Assembly: GCA_905480565.1 (NCBI GenBank)
Contig: CAJQQW010000441.1
Coordinates: 1-9,668 of the forward strand
Origin: an uncultured Halioglobus sp.
GTDB lineage: Bacteria; Pseudomonadota; Gammaproteobacteria; Pseudomonadales; Halieaceae
Length of the DNA: 9,668 nucleotides
Direction: 5' to 3'
Shown here: positions 1-6,768 of the stretch, one piece after another
How the letters are laid out: each line of letters begins with the position of its first letter
Numbering within the stretch: position 1 is the first letter of the stretch
Translations under genes and position numbers: made by a program
Notes under the pieces: model-generated
The model's input: the letters and a program-made list of their open reading frames with translations, nothing else
What the model was told of the DNA's origin: nothing
The model's database searches: none

Positions 1-2110
1 CTAATTGCACCTGGGAAAGGGTCAGATTAGCGCCCAGGAGAGTGCGCTCATCCATGTAGCCAGTGGGAACGGTCACGCCCGAGTTCGTACTGTCCTGGTA
101 AAGCACGTTAATATTCGCGTTGAAAAGCCCAATAGAAAAGGGCCGGGTGTATTCGAGCGACAGTGTCGCACTGTGCTTCGGTGCAAGCGCCAGGTCGTCG
201 GTGAGTGTATCCGTGATAATCGAGGTCCCACTCGGCGAAGCGGCGTCGATAGCCAGATAGGATACGCTACTGGGGCCGAAGCTCGTATCGAGATATCCGT
301 AATTCAGCGAGGCTGTTATCTCATCCGTAATAGCCGCAGAAATATCCCACTCCAGACCCTGGATATTAGCGTCATCGATATTGATAAAATCACGCTCCCC
401 TGCATTATTACCTGTCGGTACGCTCTGCTGATAATCGTCATACTCCATATAAAACAGGGCGCCGTTGAGACGCAGCCTGCCATTCAGCAGATCACCCTTG
501 TAACCAACCTCATAAGAAACGAGATCTTCCTCATCGAATCCCGCCTCAAAATTGGCACGACTGGTTGAGCGCTGACTAGTACCGCCTGACTTGTATGCGC
601 TGACAACCTTGGCGTAAACGTTGGAAAATTCATTCAGGTCATACTGCACCGTACCCGACGGATTAAACTTGCTAAAGTCCTTGTCGTACTTCGCCCTGAA
701 CGGAGCAATTCCATTGGGCTGACCCAATGTAAAGGACACACGGTTGTTGTCTCTGGTCGCCTTGCGGCTATCCTCCGAGTAACGGGCCCCCAGCGTAAAG
801 TGCCATCGGTCGTTGAGACTTGCCGGAGTCCAGGTGGCCTGCCCGAATACCGCCGCAGAGCTGTTCTTGGTTTTTGTGAAATCTACCAGCACACCCGGTG
901 GCAGATTTTCTGTACCCCCACTATTCCCAGGCTGATTTTCTTCGCCATCGTCTTCGTAGTAAAACAGGCCTCCCACCCAGGTGAGAGAATCGGTCTCGCC
1001 AAGCAACTGCAACTCCTGAGTAAACTGATTAAAGTCTGTTTCGGGTAACCCATTGGTAATCGTTAGGTTGCCAAACAGCGAGGCCGTGGGGGACTGCGCG
1101 TTTTGCGTAAAGCCGTTCAAATCCCGGTAACCGGTTATCGATTTAAAACTAAGGGCTTCATTTATTTCCCAGGCATAGTTCAGCGTGTGAGCCTTGATTT
1201 TGTTGTCGCCCTTCTCCTGAAAATCATAGGATGTCGCCTTGTCCAGACGGTCACCAGTAGCCTCAACAGGATTGCCAGCCGCATCTACCTCAGGGTTCTC
1301 AAAGACAATAACGCTCGCGAGCGGTTGACTGCGATCAAAACCCAGCGCCTGTGAGAGACGAGCGGTATCCTTGGTGGAGGAGTGTTCATACTTATAGTCG
1401 AGCGTTTGCTGATCACTAATTGTCCAATGAAAATCGCCTATAAAAGTATTGCGATCCTCGATGCCGAAATCTGCGCCTCGGCCCTCATTATCAACAATAC
1501 CGTCGCGGTCGTACGCTGTGTAAGCAAACTTGACTGCGGTGTTATCAGTGATGGGCAAATTAAGAATACTACTGGAGCGGAACAGACCGTAGTTGCCGAT
1601 TTGAAAGCTCTGACGAAAGTCGAGAGCTTCTGTATCGGCTGGTCGCGTGATGATATTAATCGCTCCGCCTGTCGCGTTGCGACCATAAAGCGTGCCCTGA
1701 GGACCGCGCAAAACCTCGATGCGCTCTGTATCTGCCGTTTCAAAGGCCGTACCGACGGACGAACCGATATAAACTCCGTCCATGTATAACGCCACAGAAG
1801 GGTCTTGCGTGATTTGCACATCGTTCTGGCCAACACCTCGAATAAAAAGGCGCACTGTGGTCGACGAACCCGTGAATTCTTGCACCAGCAAGTTAGGCAC
1901 GGTTGAAGCTAATCCCTTAATGTCGTTAATACCCAACTGCTCCAGCCGGTTCTGGCTAAACGCGACGATAGATATGGGGACGTCCTGTAGCGATTCTGCG
2001 CGCTTTTCGGCCGTAACAATGATTTCTTCAAGAGCCGGAGATGCAAGCACAGGACAACTAACATAAAAAAAGCCAAGGACTGCCATTGAGATAGAGCGGC
2101 ACTGTTTCAT
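1..2110 (-). CDS. TonB-dependent outer-membrane receptor, 3' end cut by window edge
   Basis: This is an outer-membrane beta-barrel receptor that takes up a scarce substrate with energy from TonB-ExbBD. The frame stays open from the ATG at 2108-2110 to base 1, giving 703 codons with no stop, so the C-terminal strands lie outside the window. Residues 1-23 are a signal peptide (basic start, hydrophobic core, VLA before S24). A TonB-box-like segment EEIIVTAEKR follows at 28-37. The plug domain has the usual landmarks: DVPISI near 43, FIRGVGQND near 89-97, DGVYIG near 111-116 and RIEVLRGPQGTLYGRNATGGAINIIT at about 130-155 (quoted in part: LRGPQGTLYGRNATGGA). The rest is barrel sequence with alternating aromatic strands. 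AAGGG lies 10 bases before the ATG. It follows the MaoC gene after 54 bases, so it may be the last gene of the P450 operon or have its own promoter. The substrate cannot be read from the sequence; a hydrophobic P450 substrate is an inference from context. Confidence 0.95.
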   Translation of the reverse strand, partial: MKQCRSISMAVLGFFYVSCPVLASPALEEIIVTAEKRAESLQDVPISIVAFSQNRLEQLGINDIKGLASTVPNLLVQEFTGSSTTVRLFIRGVGQNDVQITQDPSVALYMDGVYIGSSVGTAFETADTERIEVLRGPQGTLYGRNATGGAINIITRPADTEALDFRQSFQIGNYGLFRSSSILNLPITDNTAVKFAYTAYDRDGIVDNEGRGADFGIEDRNTFIGDFHWTISDQQTLDYKYEHSSTKDTARLSQALGFDRSQPLASVIVFENPEVDAAGNPVEATGDRLDKATSYDFQEKGDNKIKAHTLNYAWEINEALSFKSITGYRDLNGFTQNAQSPTASLFGNLTITNGLPETDFNQFTQELQLLGETDSLTWVGGLFYYEDDGEENQPGNSGGTENLPPGVLVDFTKTKNSSAAVFGQATWTPASLNDRWHFTLGARYSEDSRKATRDNNRVSFTLGQPNGIAPFRAKYDKDFSKFNPSGTVQYDLNEFSNVYAKVVSAYKSGGTSQRSTSRANFEAGFDEEDLVSYEVGYKGDLLNGRLRLNGALFYMEYDDYQQSVPTGNNAGERDFINIDDANIQGLEWDISAAITDEITASLNYGYLDTSFGPSSVSYLAIDAASPSGTSIITDTLTDDLALAPKHSATLSLEYTRPFSIGLFNANINVLYQDSTNSGVTVPTGYMDERTLLGANLTLSQVQL

Positions 2111-2164
2111 AGACCGAATACCCTTTTATTATTACACCCAGTATACGTGATACGTGCGATGTAG

Positions 2165-2653
2165 TTAGGACTTGCTTGCCATTCTTGCTGGATCACGTGC
2201 GAGCATACTAGAGGCCCTGATACTAAAAACGACTACCCCATTCTGATTCTCTAACCGCGTATCGTAACTGACAATACCGCTATCAGGATTGCTCTTGGAC
2301 AGGCGCGCAGCGGCAATCACTGTCTTGCAGCGCAACACATCGCCGGCAAAGACGGGCTGATGCATCCGCATATCGTCAAACCCCAGCCCCGCCACAGCCT
2401 GCTGCACTACACCACTCTGCCAGCGCTGGCTGGTGATACAAAAAATTGCAAAAATGTGTGCTGAGCAGGCGGTCAGGTCACCGAAAATGGAGTCCCTCGC
2501 GGCGACTTCGTCGATATGAAAAGACTGCGGATCCCACTCTCTGGCAAATTCAATCATACTCGCGGCGGATAGCTCATAGGTGCCTGCGAGATGCTCTTCT
2601 CCGACAATACAATCGTCGAAGAAAAACGGCTGACCTGAAGAGGAGACGGTCAT
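2165..2653 (-). CDS. MaoC-like hot-dog fold hydratase/dehydratase
   Basis: Members of this family hydrate enoyl-CoA thioesters or act as related hot-dog dehydratases. I chose the ATG at 2653 (162 aa) because it overlaps the SDR stop as ATGA, the classic coupled arrangement. A longer reading from a GTG at 2686 would add 11 residues inside the SDR gene. The hydratase signature is at residues 36-58: FAREWDPQSFHIDEVAA, giving the catalytic Asp41 and His46 pair (D-x4-H), followed by FGDLTACSAH. The usual ASG-W-H stretch after the FG turn here reads ACSAH, a local departure. QPVFAGDVL at about 99-107 is the second conserved block (P-V-x-x-G-D). There is no Shine-Dalgarno sequence of note, so translation probably depends on the upstream gene. 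The natural substrate is unknown; a CoA thioester made downstream of the P450 step is an inference. Confidence 0.88.
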   Translation of the reverse strand: MTVSSSGQPFFFDDCIVGEEHLAGTYELSAASMIEFAREWDPQSFHIDEVAARDSIFGDLTACSAHIFAIFCITSQRWQSGVVQQAVAGLGFDDMRMHQPVFAGDVLRCKTVIAAARLSKSNPDSGIVSYDTRLENQNGVVVFSIRASSMLARDPARMASKS

Positions 2654-3675
2654 AAAAGGCCGAGTTTTTGCGCTATGCGCGGACACTGGTCGCCGTCAAG
2701 GTGCTTTTCGGCCACCATCCAGGTGATACAGTCACTAAAGGTCTGCGCGGGGTCTCGCAAGGTGATGCCACGTGCCGCCAGTTCATGCGTATTTTCGATA
2801 CGCGGCCATAACGTAGCGTAGCGCATAGTCTCTGCAGAGATAGGTGTATCCACCTCACGAAATTTTCTCACAATATCAACCAGTCGACCCATCAACCTGA
2901 GCTTCCACCCCTCCACAGGAACGCGTTTGAGGTCGCACCCGGACACCGATTTGACGATGTCCGCAAACTCTGTCCACTTCACATATACCCCAGGCACCAG
3001 GAAACGACCACCTTCGCCTTTCACTGCGAGCGAACAGATAAAAGCAGCGAGGTCACGGACATCCACATACTGCATTCCGCCATCTCCGAAAATACGGAAC
3101 CCGTTGTCAATGCGGTGCTTCAGCGCACGCATGGAGTCGGACAGCCTGGGGTCATCGGGCCCCACCACTCCTCCCGGATAGACTATCGATATAGCGGCTC
3201 CGCTTTCCTGCAAACCGCGAAGATACAGCTCCGCCTCGACTTTGCTTTGCCCGTAGGGAAGCTTCGACGGCGCGGGAGGCGCGTTCGCTGTCACTTTTGC
3301 GCCGTCCTCGTTGAAAATCGCGGTGATGCTGGAGACACAGACTATCTGGCGTATACCCTGATGTAGCGCAGCGCCCACCACATTGCGTGTACCCTCCACG
3401 TTAACCCGCAACAACTCGTTCCGGGTAGACCCAAGAGGCGCGCAGGCAGCAGCATGCACAACCGCATCACACCCCGCCAGTGCCGCGGCCACCGACTCGG
3501 CATCGGTGATATCACCTGTCACCATCTCGGGCTGGGGCAGATTCAACTTATCGTAATAAGCGTATGCTTTCGTCTGGTCGCGCACTAGCAAGCGAACAGC
3601 GTGGCGGGCCTCCTGCAGTTGCCTGGCCACGTGAGAACCGACAAAACCCGTTGCACCTGTAACCATCACGCGCAT
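2650..3675 (-). CDS. Extended SDR: NAD(P)-dependent epimerase/dehydratase, 3beta-HSD-like
   Basis: This is a 341-residue extended short-chain dehydrogenase/reductase. The Rossmann nucleotide motif GATGFVG is at residues 7-13 (G-x2-G-x2-G), DITDAESV at 55-62 is the adenine-binding acidic turn, and HAAA at 74-77 follows. The active site has the VSS serines at 115-116 and Y141-x3-K145 (YGQSK). YPGGVVGPDDPR at 166-177 and the YVDVRDLA block at 203-210 are typical of the dihydroflavonol reductase/3beta-hydroxysteroid dehydrogenase branch. The likely reaction is NAD(P)-linked oxidation or reduction of a hydroxyl/keto group. The substrate is not evident, and a 3-hydroxy group on a steroid- or terpene-like compound is an inference from the P450 neighbour. 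It starts 8 bases after the ferredoxin stop without a clear ribosome binding site and overlaps the MaoC gene by 4 bases. A second in-frame ATG three codons in is possible. Confidence 0.92.
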   Translation of the reverse strand: MRVMVTGATGFVGSHVARQLQEARHAVRLLVRDQTKAYAYYDKLNLPQPEMVTGDITDAESVAAALAGCDAVVHAAACAPLGSTRNELLRVNVEGTRNVVGAALHQGIRQIVCVSSITAIFNEDGAKVTANAPPAPSKLPYGQSKVEAELYLRGLQESGAAISIVYPGGVVGPDDPRLSDSMRALKHRIDNGFRIFGDGGMQYVDVRDLAAFICSLAVKGEGGRFLVPGVYVKWTEFADIVKSVSGCDLKRVPVEGWKLRLMGRLVDIVRKFREVDTPISAETMRYATLWPRIENTHELAARGITLRDPAQTFSDCITWMVAEKHLDGDQCPRIAQKLGLL

Positions 3676-3683
3676 ATGTGAAA

Positions 3684-3896
3684 CTAGACCTCTGTCACGG
3701 TAATCACGTGATTAGGGCAGTACCGGGCTGCTGCCATGACCCTGTCACGCAGTTCTTCAGCGGGTGTTTCTTGCAACAACACCACTTGGGGATAAGCATC
3801 GTCGGTCTCCTCAACATTGAACACTTCTGGACATTCTCCGAGGCACACACTGTGTCCCTGACACAAGGCCCGGTCTATGCTGACTTTCATAACCAT
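3684..3896 (-). CDS. Small P450-type [3Fe-4S]/[4Fe-4S] ferredoxin
   Basis: This 70-residue ferredoxin should pass single electrons to the P450 encoded just upstream. Cysteines 12, 18 and 60 match the three ligands of the single-cluster ferredoxins found next to bacterial P450s. The position of a fourth ligand is taken by His15 (C-x2-H-x2-C), as in several actinobacterial P450 ferredoxins. An additional Cys22 stands directly before Pro23 (ECPEVF), where this group usually has a non-cysteine. The acidic patch VEETDDAYPQ and the CPNHVI end are typical. An AAGGA ribosome binding site lies 9 bases before the ATG, inside the last codons of the P450 gene, and the two genes are 6 bases apart. A second ATG two codons in (3890) is a less well placed start. 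No reductase gene is present in the window. Confidence 0.95.
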   Translation of the reverse strand: MVMKVSIDRALCQGHSVCLGECPEVFNVEETDDAYPQVVLLQETPAEELRDRVMAAARYCPNHVITVTEV

Positions 3897-3902
3897 GAGT
3901 GC

Positions 3903-5270
3903 TTATCCTTTATACTGTGCGCGCCGACGATAACGCAAGCGGGAGGGAGAACTCGGCTTGAGCACTATCGCCGATAGATCATCCTGATAACTCTCTGGAG
4001 GGTCCACGAGCTCAAACTCATACTTGGGCAGCAACGCAGCGAAAATAGACTTGAGCTGCATCATCGCAAAGGCATTACCGGCACATTTGTGAGGGCCACC
4101 CCCAAACGGAATATAGGCCCACATCATCTCAGGCGTGTTGGCACGATCTCTACGAGGATTAAACGTCTCGGGATCGGGAAAAAACGCGGGGTCGCGGTGA
4201 GAACCGTATGTGGATATCGCCACAGTCTTGCCCGCCTCGATCAGCGTCCCCTCGTAGTGTATATCCTCAATGACCCGCCGCATTAACAGGACCAACGGAG
4301 GGTGCAACCGCAGCACCTCTTCGATGAAAGCCTCCAGGCGAGGAATTTCGCGGAGATTTTCAAATGTCAGATCCTGGCCCTCGCCGAACAGTGCAGTCAG
4401 TTCTTCACGTATATCTGCCATATGTTCGGGGCATCGCGCCAATTCGACGGCGGTCCACGCGGCCGTGCCGGAGCTGGTGTGATGACCCGCGAACATGGTG
4501 GCGATGACCAGTCCTGTGATTTCATTATCGCTCAGGAAGGAACCATCACTGTAAGTGCCCGACATAAATGTCTCCAGGGCATCACCATAGGTCTTGTCAG
4601 GATCGGCTCGACGCTCAGCGATGATCTCACTGATTAACTCCTGCAGCCGGGCACGGGCATTGTCGCGCGCCTCGAACAGCGGCTGTTGCAGGTAGGGATC
4701 GACAAAGGCGATCGCCTGCAGACCTTTCTCGAGATCATGGTAGAGCGCCTTGAATTCCGCGGTCATCCGATAACGAAAATCAGCGCCGAGCAGACAATGA
4801 CACGCGGTATTCAGGGTCAGACGAATAAACTCATCAAGAAAATCCAGCTCGCCCTCTTCGCCCCAGTCCGAAACCCACGCTTCAACCTCCTCAGCGATAA
4901 CGGCCGCATAGCTCTTCATGTTCTGGTAGCGCAGCGCATCGACCTGAATCTTCAACTGGGTCTTCATACGGTCAGGAGGTGCATCGAATATCACCCCTTT
5001 ACCAAAAACAGGCACGGTTGCCTGATAGGCGGCCGCGCGGCTCAAGTGCTTGTCCAACCCTCTAAGAAACGCTTCCTGCGCCCGGGGACCGCTCATCAGC
5101 ACAGTTTGTTGGCCGGCCATATTGTACTCTGCCAATTCGCCACACTCGCTATTGCAGCGCATCAGGAAGCGAGCAAAATTGACGCTGAACTCTTCCATAT
5201 GGCCCACACCTGGTTTCTCGCCACTGACTTTAGTGGGAAGCTTCAGCTCAGGACTCGCAGCACCCGACAT
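3903..5270 (-). CDS. Cytochrome P450, CYP51 (sterol 14-demethylase) type
   Basis: A 455-residue soluble monooxygenase with no membrane anchor. The heme-binding loop is F389-G-G-G-P-H-K-C396-A-G, with Cys396 the iron ligand. The K-helix pair is E318/R321 (EVLRLHPP). The I-helix oxygen-activation motif AGHHTSSGTA at 261-270 matches the CYP51 form from memory of the mycobacterial enzyme, as do the B' region (Y82, P87-V-F89-G-x-G-V-x-F-D), FVDPYL at 189-194 and the PPESYQDDLS and RLRYRRR blocks near the end. The CYP51 position equivalent to Phe78 of the mycobacterial enzyme appears to be Ala84. I placed the start at ATG 5270 because AAGGAGG sits 7 bases before it; a GTG at 5276 would be only 1 base from that site. 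It lies 2 bases after the SnoaL-like gene and 6 before the ferredoxin. CYP51-family resemblance is strong; sterol 14-demethylation itself is not shown. Confidence 0.95.
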   Translation of the reverse strand: MSGAASPELKLPTKVSGEKPGVGHMEEFSVNFARFLMRCNSECGELAEYNMAGQQTVLMSGPRAQEAFLRGLDKHLSRAAAYQATVPVFGKGVIFDAPPDRMKTQLKIQVDALRYQNMKSYAAVIAEEVEAWVSDWGEEGELDFLDEFIRLTLNTACHCLLGADFRYRMTAEFKALYHDLEKGLQAIAFVDPYLQQPLFEARDNARARLQELISEIIAERRADPDKTYGDALETFMSGTYSDGSFLSDNEITGLVIATMFAGHHTSSGTAAWTAVELARCPEHMADIREELTALFGEGQDLTFENLREIPRLEAFIEEVLRLHPPLVLLMRRVIEDIHYEGTLIEAGKTVAISTYGSHRDPAFFPDPETFNPRRDRANTPEMMWAYIPFGGGPHKCAGNAFAMMQLKSIFAALLPKYEFELVDPPESYQDDLSAIVLKPSSPSRLRYRRRAQYKG

Positions 5271-5272
5271 AC

Positions 5273-5797
5273 TCACCCCTCCTTAACTTGTTCAGAGGAC
5301 ATTTTCGGCATCGACTTGAGAATACCCTTATCGACACACTCCAGGATAAGGTTAGTAATATTGGTATAGTCGTACATATCCAACTGCTCTGACCATTGGT
5401 AATCGCCGCCGTACCGAAACCAGGATGCGCCAATGACCTTCATCTCGGAGCCATCCTCGCGGATCGGTGCGCCGGGCGGCGTTTGCCACCATGTACAAAA
5501 GGCCGCTCCCCGTGTTTCATCGATAACAATTTTGTCGTAGGGATAAGTCCAACCCTTGTAGGGATCCATTGCCGCCCCGACGCAAGTCTCGCGCACCGCC
5601 TCCCTGCCGTTGAATTCGTACTTTCCGTTCGGTGTGTCCCAGCCGTAAACAACATCGGTAGTATAAAAATCCGCAAGGTGCCGCCAGTTGCCCTCTTGCT
5701 CTGCTTTGTCATTCACCGCTATCCAGCGGCGCATCATTTCTTCAATTTCGTCACGCGTATAATCGGCCATCGGTACTCCAGTGAACTCATTTTCCAT
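5273..5797 (-). CDS. SnoaL/NTF2-like fold protein
   Basis: A 174-residue protein with the look of the nuclear transport factor 2/SnoaL superfamily: an N-terminal helix pair (YTRDEIEEMMRRWIAVND, then NWRHLADFYTTDVVY at about 37-51), the NGREAVRE turn-helix at 63-70 and a C-terminal curved sheet ending in WFRYGGDYQWSEQLDMYD. Relatives include polyketide cyclases, ketosteroid isomerases, limonene epoxide hydrolases and many unassigned proteins, so the reaction cannot be named. It is rich in Trp and Tyr, which suits a hydrophobic pocket. It is the first gene of the minus-strand block and ends 2 bases before the P450 start. ATG 5797 has AAGG 10 bases upstream; ATG 5770 (MADYTRDE) has GGAG 5 bases upstream and may be the true start, removing 9 residues. 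Acting on the P450 substrate or product is an inference. Confidence 0.87.
   Translation of the reverse strand: MENEFTGVPMADYTRDEIEEMMRRWIAVNDKAEQEGNWRHLADFYTTDVVYGWDTPNGKYEFNGREAVRETCVGAAMDPYKGWTYPYDKIVIDETRGAAFCTWWQTPPGAPIREDGSEMKVIGASWFRYGGDYQWSEQLDMYDYTNITNLILECVDKGILKSMPKMSSEQVKEG
5278..5284 (-). promoter_or_regulatory. Ribosome binding site deciding the P450 start
   Basis: On the minus strand this reads AAGGAGG, a near-perfect Shine-Dalgarno sequence. It is 7 bases from the ATG at 5268-5270 and 1 base from the GTG at 5274-5276, so the ATG is the real start. The site lies inside the last codons of the SnoaL-like gene. Confidence 0.85.
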
Positions 5798-5889
5798 TTT
5801 CGTTCTACCTTACGCCCCGGCTTTTATAGTTTCAACTATAAAAATAATCTGGCACACTGGAATACTCATTATTTGACGGAGCGATATAC
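5798..5889. promoter_or_regulatory. Divergent promoter region between SnoaL-like and LLM genes
   Basis: These 92 bases separate the divergent starts and are AT-rich in the middle. They must hold the promoter of the minus-strand operon and probably that of the LLM gene. TATAGT and TATAAA hexamers lie within the palindrome at 5822-5843 and could serve as -10 elements, but I find no convincing -35 partner on either strand, so individual promoters are not called. Confidence 0.6.
5822..5843. repeat. Perfect inverted repeat, candidate operator
   Basis: The left arm 5822-5831 is the exact reverse complement of the right arm 5834-5843 (AACTATAAAA), with a 2-base centre TC. A 10-base perfect arm with so small a gap resembles the operator of a homodimeric repressor (for example TetR or GntR type) rather than an RNA hairpin. 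It lies 25 bases from the SnoaL-like start and 46 from the LLM leader start, so one bound protein could control both directions. No regulator gene is seen in the window. Confidence 0.65.
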
Positions 5890-5922
5890 ATGAAGTTCTG
5901 GCAGTCTCTTGCTTTTGTGTAA
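5878..5922 (+). other. Orphaned 5' end of the LLM gene: RBS, 10 codons and in-frame TAA
   Basis: GGAG at 5878-5881 stands 8 bases before an ATG at 5890-5892, a textbook start. The ATG opens the ten codons MKFWQSLAFV and then meets TAA at 5920-5922, followed at once and in the same frame by ATG 5923 of the LLM reading frame. MKFWQSLAF is the expected N-terminus of this LLM subfamily (first beta-strand of the barrel, from memory of the family), so these bases look like the true start of the gene cut off by a nonsense codon. A glutamate codon GAA changed to TAA by one substitution would explain it. Confidence 0.8.
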
Positions 5923-6750
5923 ATGGACCAGATGCCTGAGCTGGCGCTTTTCTGCGAGGAGCTGGGTTTTCACGGTGTATCCTACGGCGACCATCTGGTT
6001 ACTACCGCTGAACAGGTAGACGACTACGAGTACGGTGACAACGGCAATATTCTCTGGAACCCCGACACTCACTGGCCCGACCCCTGGGTCATTACGGCCG
6101 CTCTGGCGGAGGCGACAACAACCCTCCACTTTCTCTCCACTATCTATATTTTACCCCTGCGCGATCCACTCAGTGCTGCCAAGGCGGTCTCTACCGCCGC
6201 TTACCTGTCGGGAAACCGGGTCACGCTGGGCGTGGGCGTGGGGTGGCAAAAAGCCGAGTTCGACATGGTCGGCCAGGATTTCAGAACCCGGGGGAAACGC
6301 ACCGACGAGATGCTGGAGATACTGCCCAGCCTGGTATCCGGGAAAATGACCGAGTACCACGGCCGCTTTTATGACATCCCAAAGGTCAAGATGTCCCCGG
6401 GAACGACCGAACCACTGCCAATTATGGTGGGTGGATACGCCCCCGCCGCGCTCACACGCGCTGCGCGGTTCGACGGCTGGATGGCGACATCCCATGAGGA
6501 AAATGACATTTACCCACTGCTGGACAACCTGCAGGCAGCCCGAGTCGCCCAAGCAGATAGCGAGCGGGACTTTGACATCTGGACAGGTGTTATCAATCCC
6601 GGACAGGGCGCACACGAGCGACTCGCGGAAGCCGGCGTCACCATGGTCAACGGCACCAATTTCCTTGATGATAGCGGCAAGGCAACCCTATCCAGCATTG
6701 ATGACAAGAAGCGGCGGCTCGAGAACTTCGCAGAACGCTTTCTGGGCTAG
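5923..6750 (+). CDS. LLM-class flavin-dependent oxidoreductase, N-terminus interrupted by a stop
   Basis: Luciferase-like monooxygenases are TIM-barrel enzymes using FMN or F420. This 275-residue frame has the marks of the probable F420-dependent Rv2161c-like subfamily: GFHGVSYGDHL near the start, PDPWVITAALAEATT, the ILPLRDPLSAAKAVSTA block, GNRVTLGVGVGWQKAEF near 97-113, GQDFRTRGKRTDEML, then MVGGYAPAALTRAARFDGWM. It lacks the first beta-strand, which is encoded just upstream (5890-5919) but separated by an in-frame TAA. Full length would be about 286 codons. The body is intact, with no further stop or frameshift, so decay, if real, is recent. Re-initiation at ATG 5923 directly after the stop could still yield a shortened protein, probably with an unsound barrel. 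FMN is the likelier cofactor in a gammaproteobacterium. It is transcribed away from the P450 operon across a shared promoter region. Confidence 0.85.
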   Translation: MDQMPELALFCEELGFHGVSYGDHLVTTAEQVDDYEYGDNGNILWNPDTHWPDPWVITAALAEATTTLHFLSTIYILPLRDPLSAAKAVSTAAYLSGNRVTLGVGVGWQKAEFDMVGQDFRTRGKRTDEMLEILPSLVSGKMTEYHGRFYDIPKVKMSPGTTEPLPIMVGGYAPAALTRAARFDGWMATSHEENDIYPLLDNLQAARVAQADSERDFDIWTGVINPGQGAHERLAEAGVTMVNGTNFLDDSGKATLSSIDDKKRRLENFAERFLG

Positions 6751-6768
6751 ATCCCCGCGCAAAACGCC

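Noticed and set aside
5..568. Long plus-strand open frame of 187 codons
   Set aside because: It lies antisense to the TonB receptor, which has a signal peptide and plug motifs in its own frame; the plus frame shows no recognisable domain.
2143..2156. Tandem ATACGTG repeat upstream of the TonB receptor
   Set aside because: Two 7-base copies can arise by chance and no further copies were found near other starts; kept only as a note.
5276..5276. GTG start for the P450 overlapping the SnoaL-like stop
   Set aside because: The AAGGAGG site is 1 base from the GTG but 7 bases from ATG 5270, so the ATG is used.
4686..5369. Plus-strand open frame of 227 codons
   Set aside because: It is antisense to the P450 and SnoaL-like genes, whose family motifs are unambiguous.
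5851..5866. TGGCAC resembling a sigma-54 -24 element before the LLM gene
   Set aside because: The matching -12 element (TTGC) is absent at the required spacing.
5890..5922. A regulatory leader peptide ahead of the LLM gene
   Set aside because: The ten codons encode the expected first strand of the LLM protein in the same frame, so a nonsense mutation is simpler than a designed leader; re-initiation remains possible.
6151..6615. Minus-strand open frame of 154 codons across the LLM gene
   Set aside because: The plus-strand LLM frame has clear family motifs; this is its shadow.
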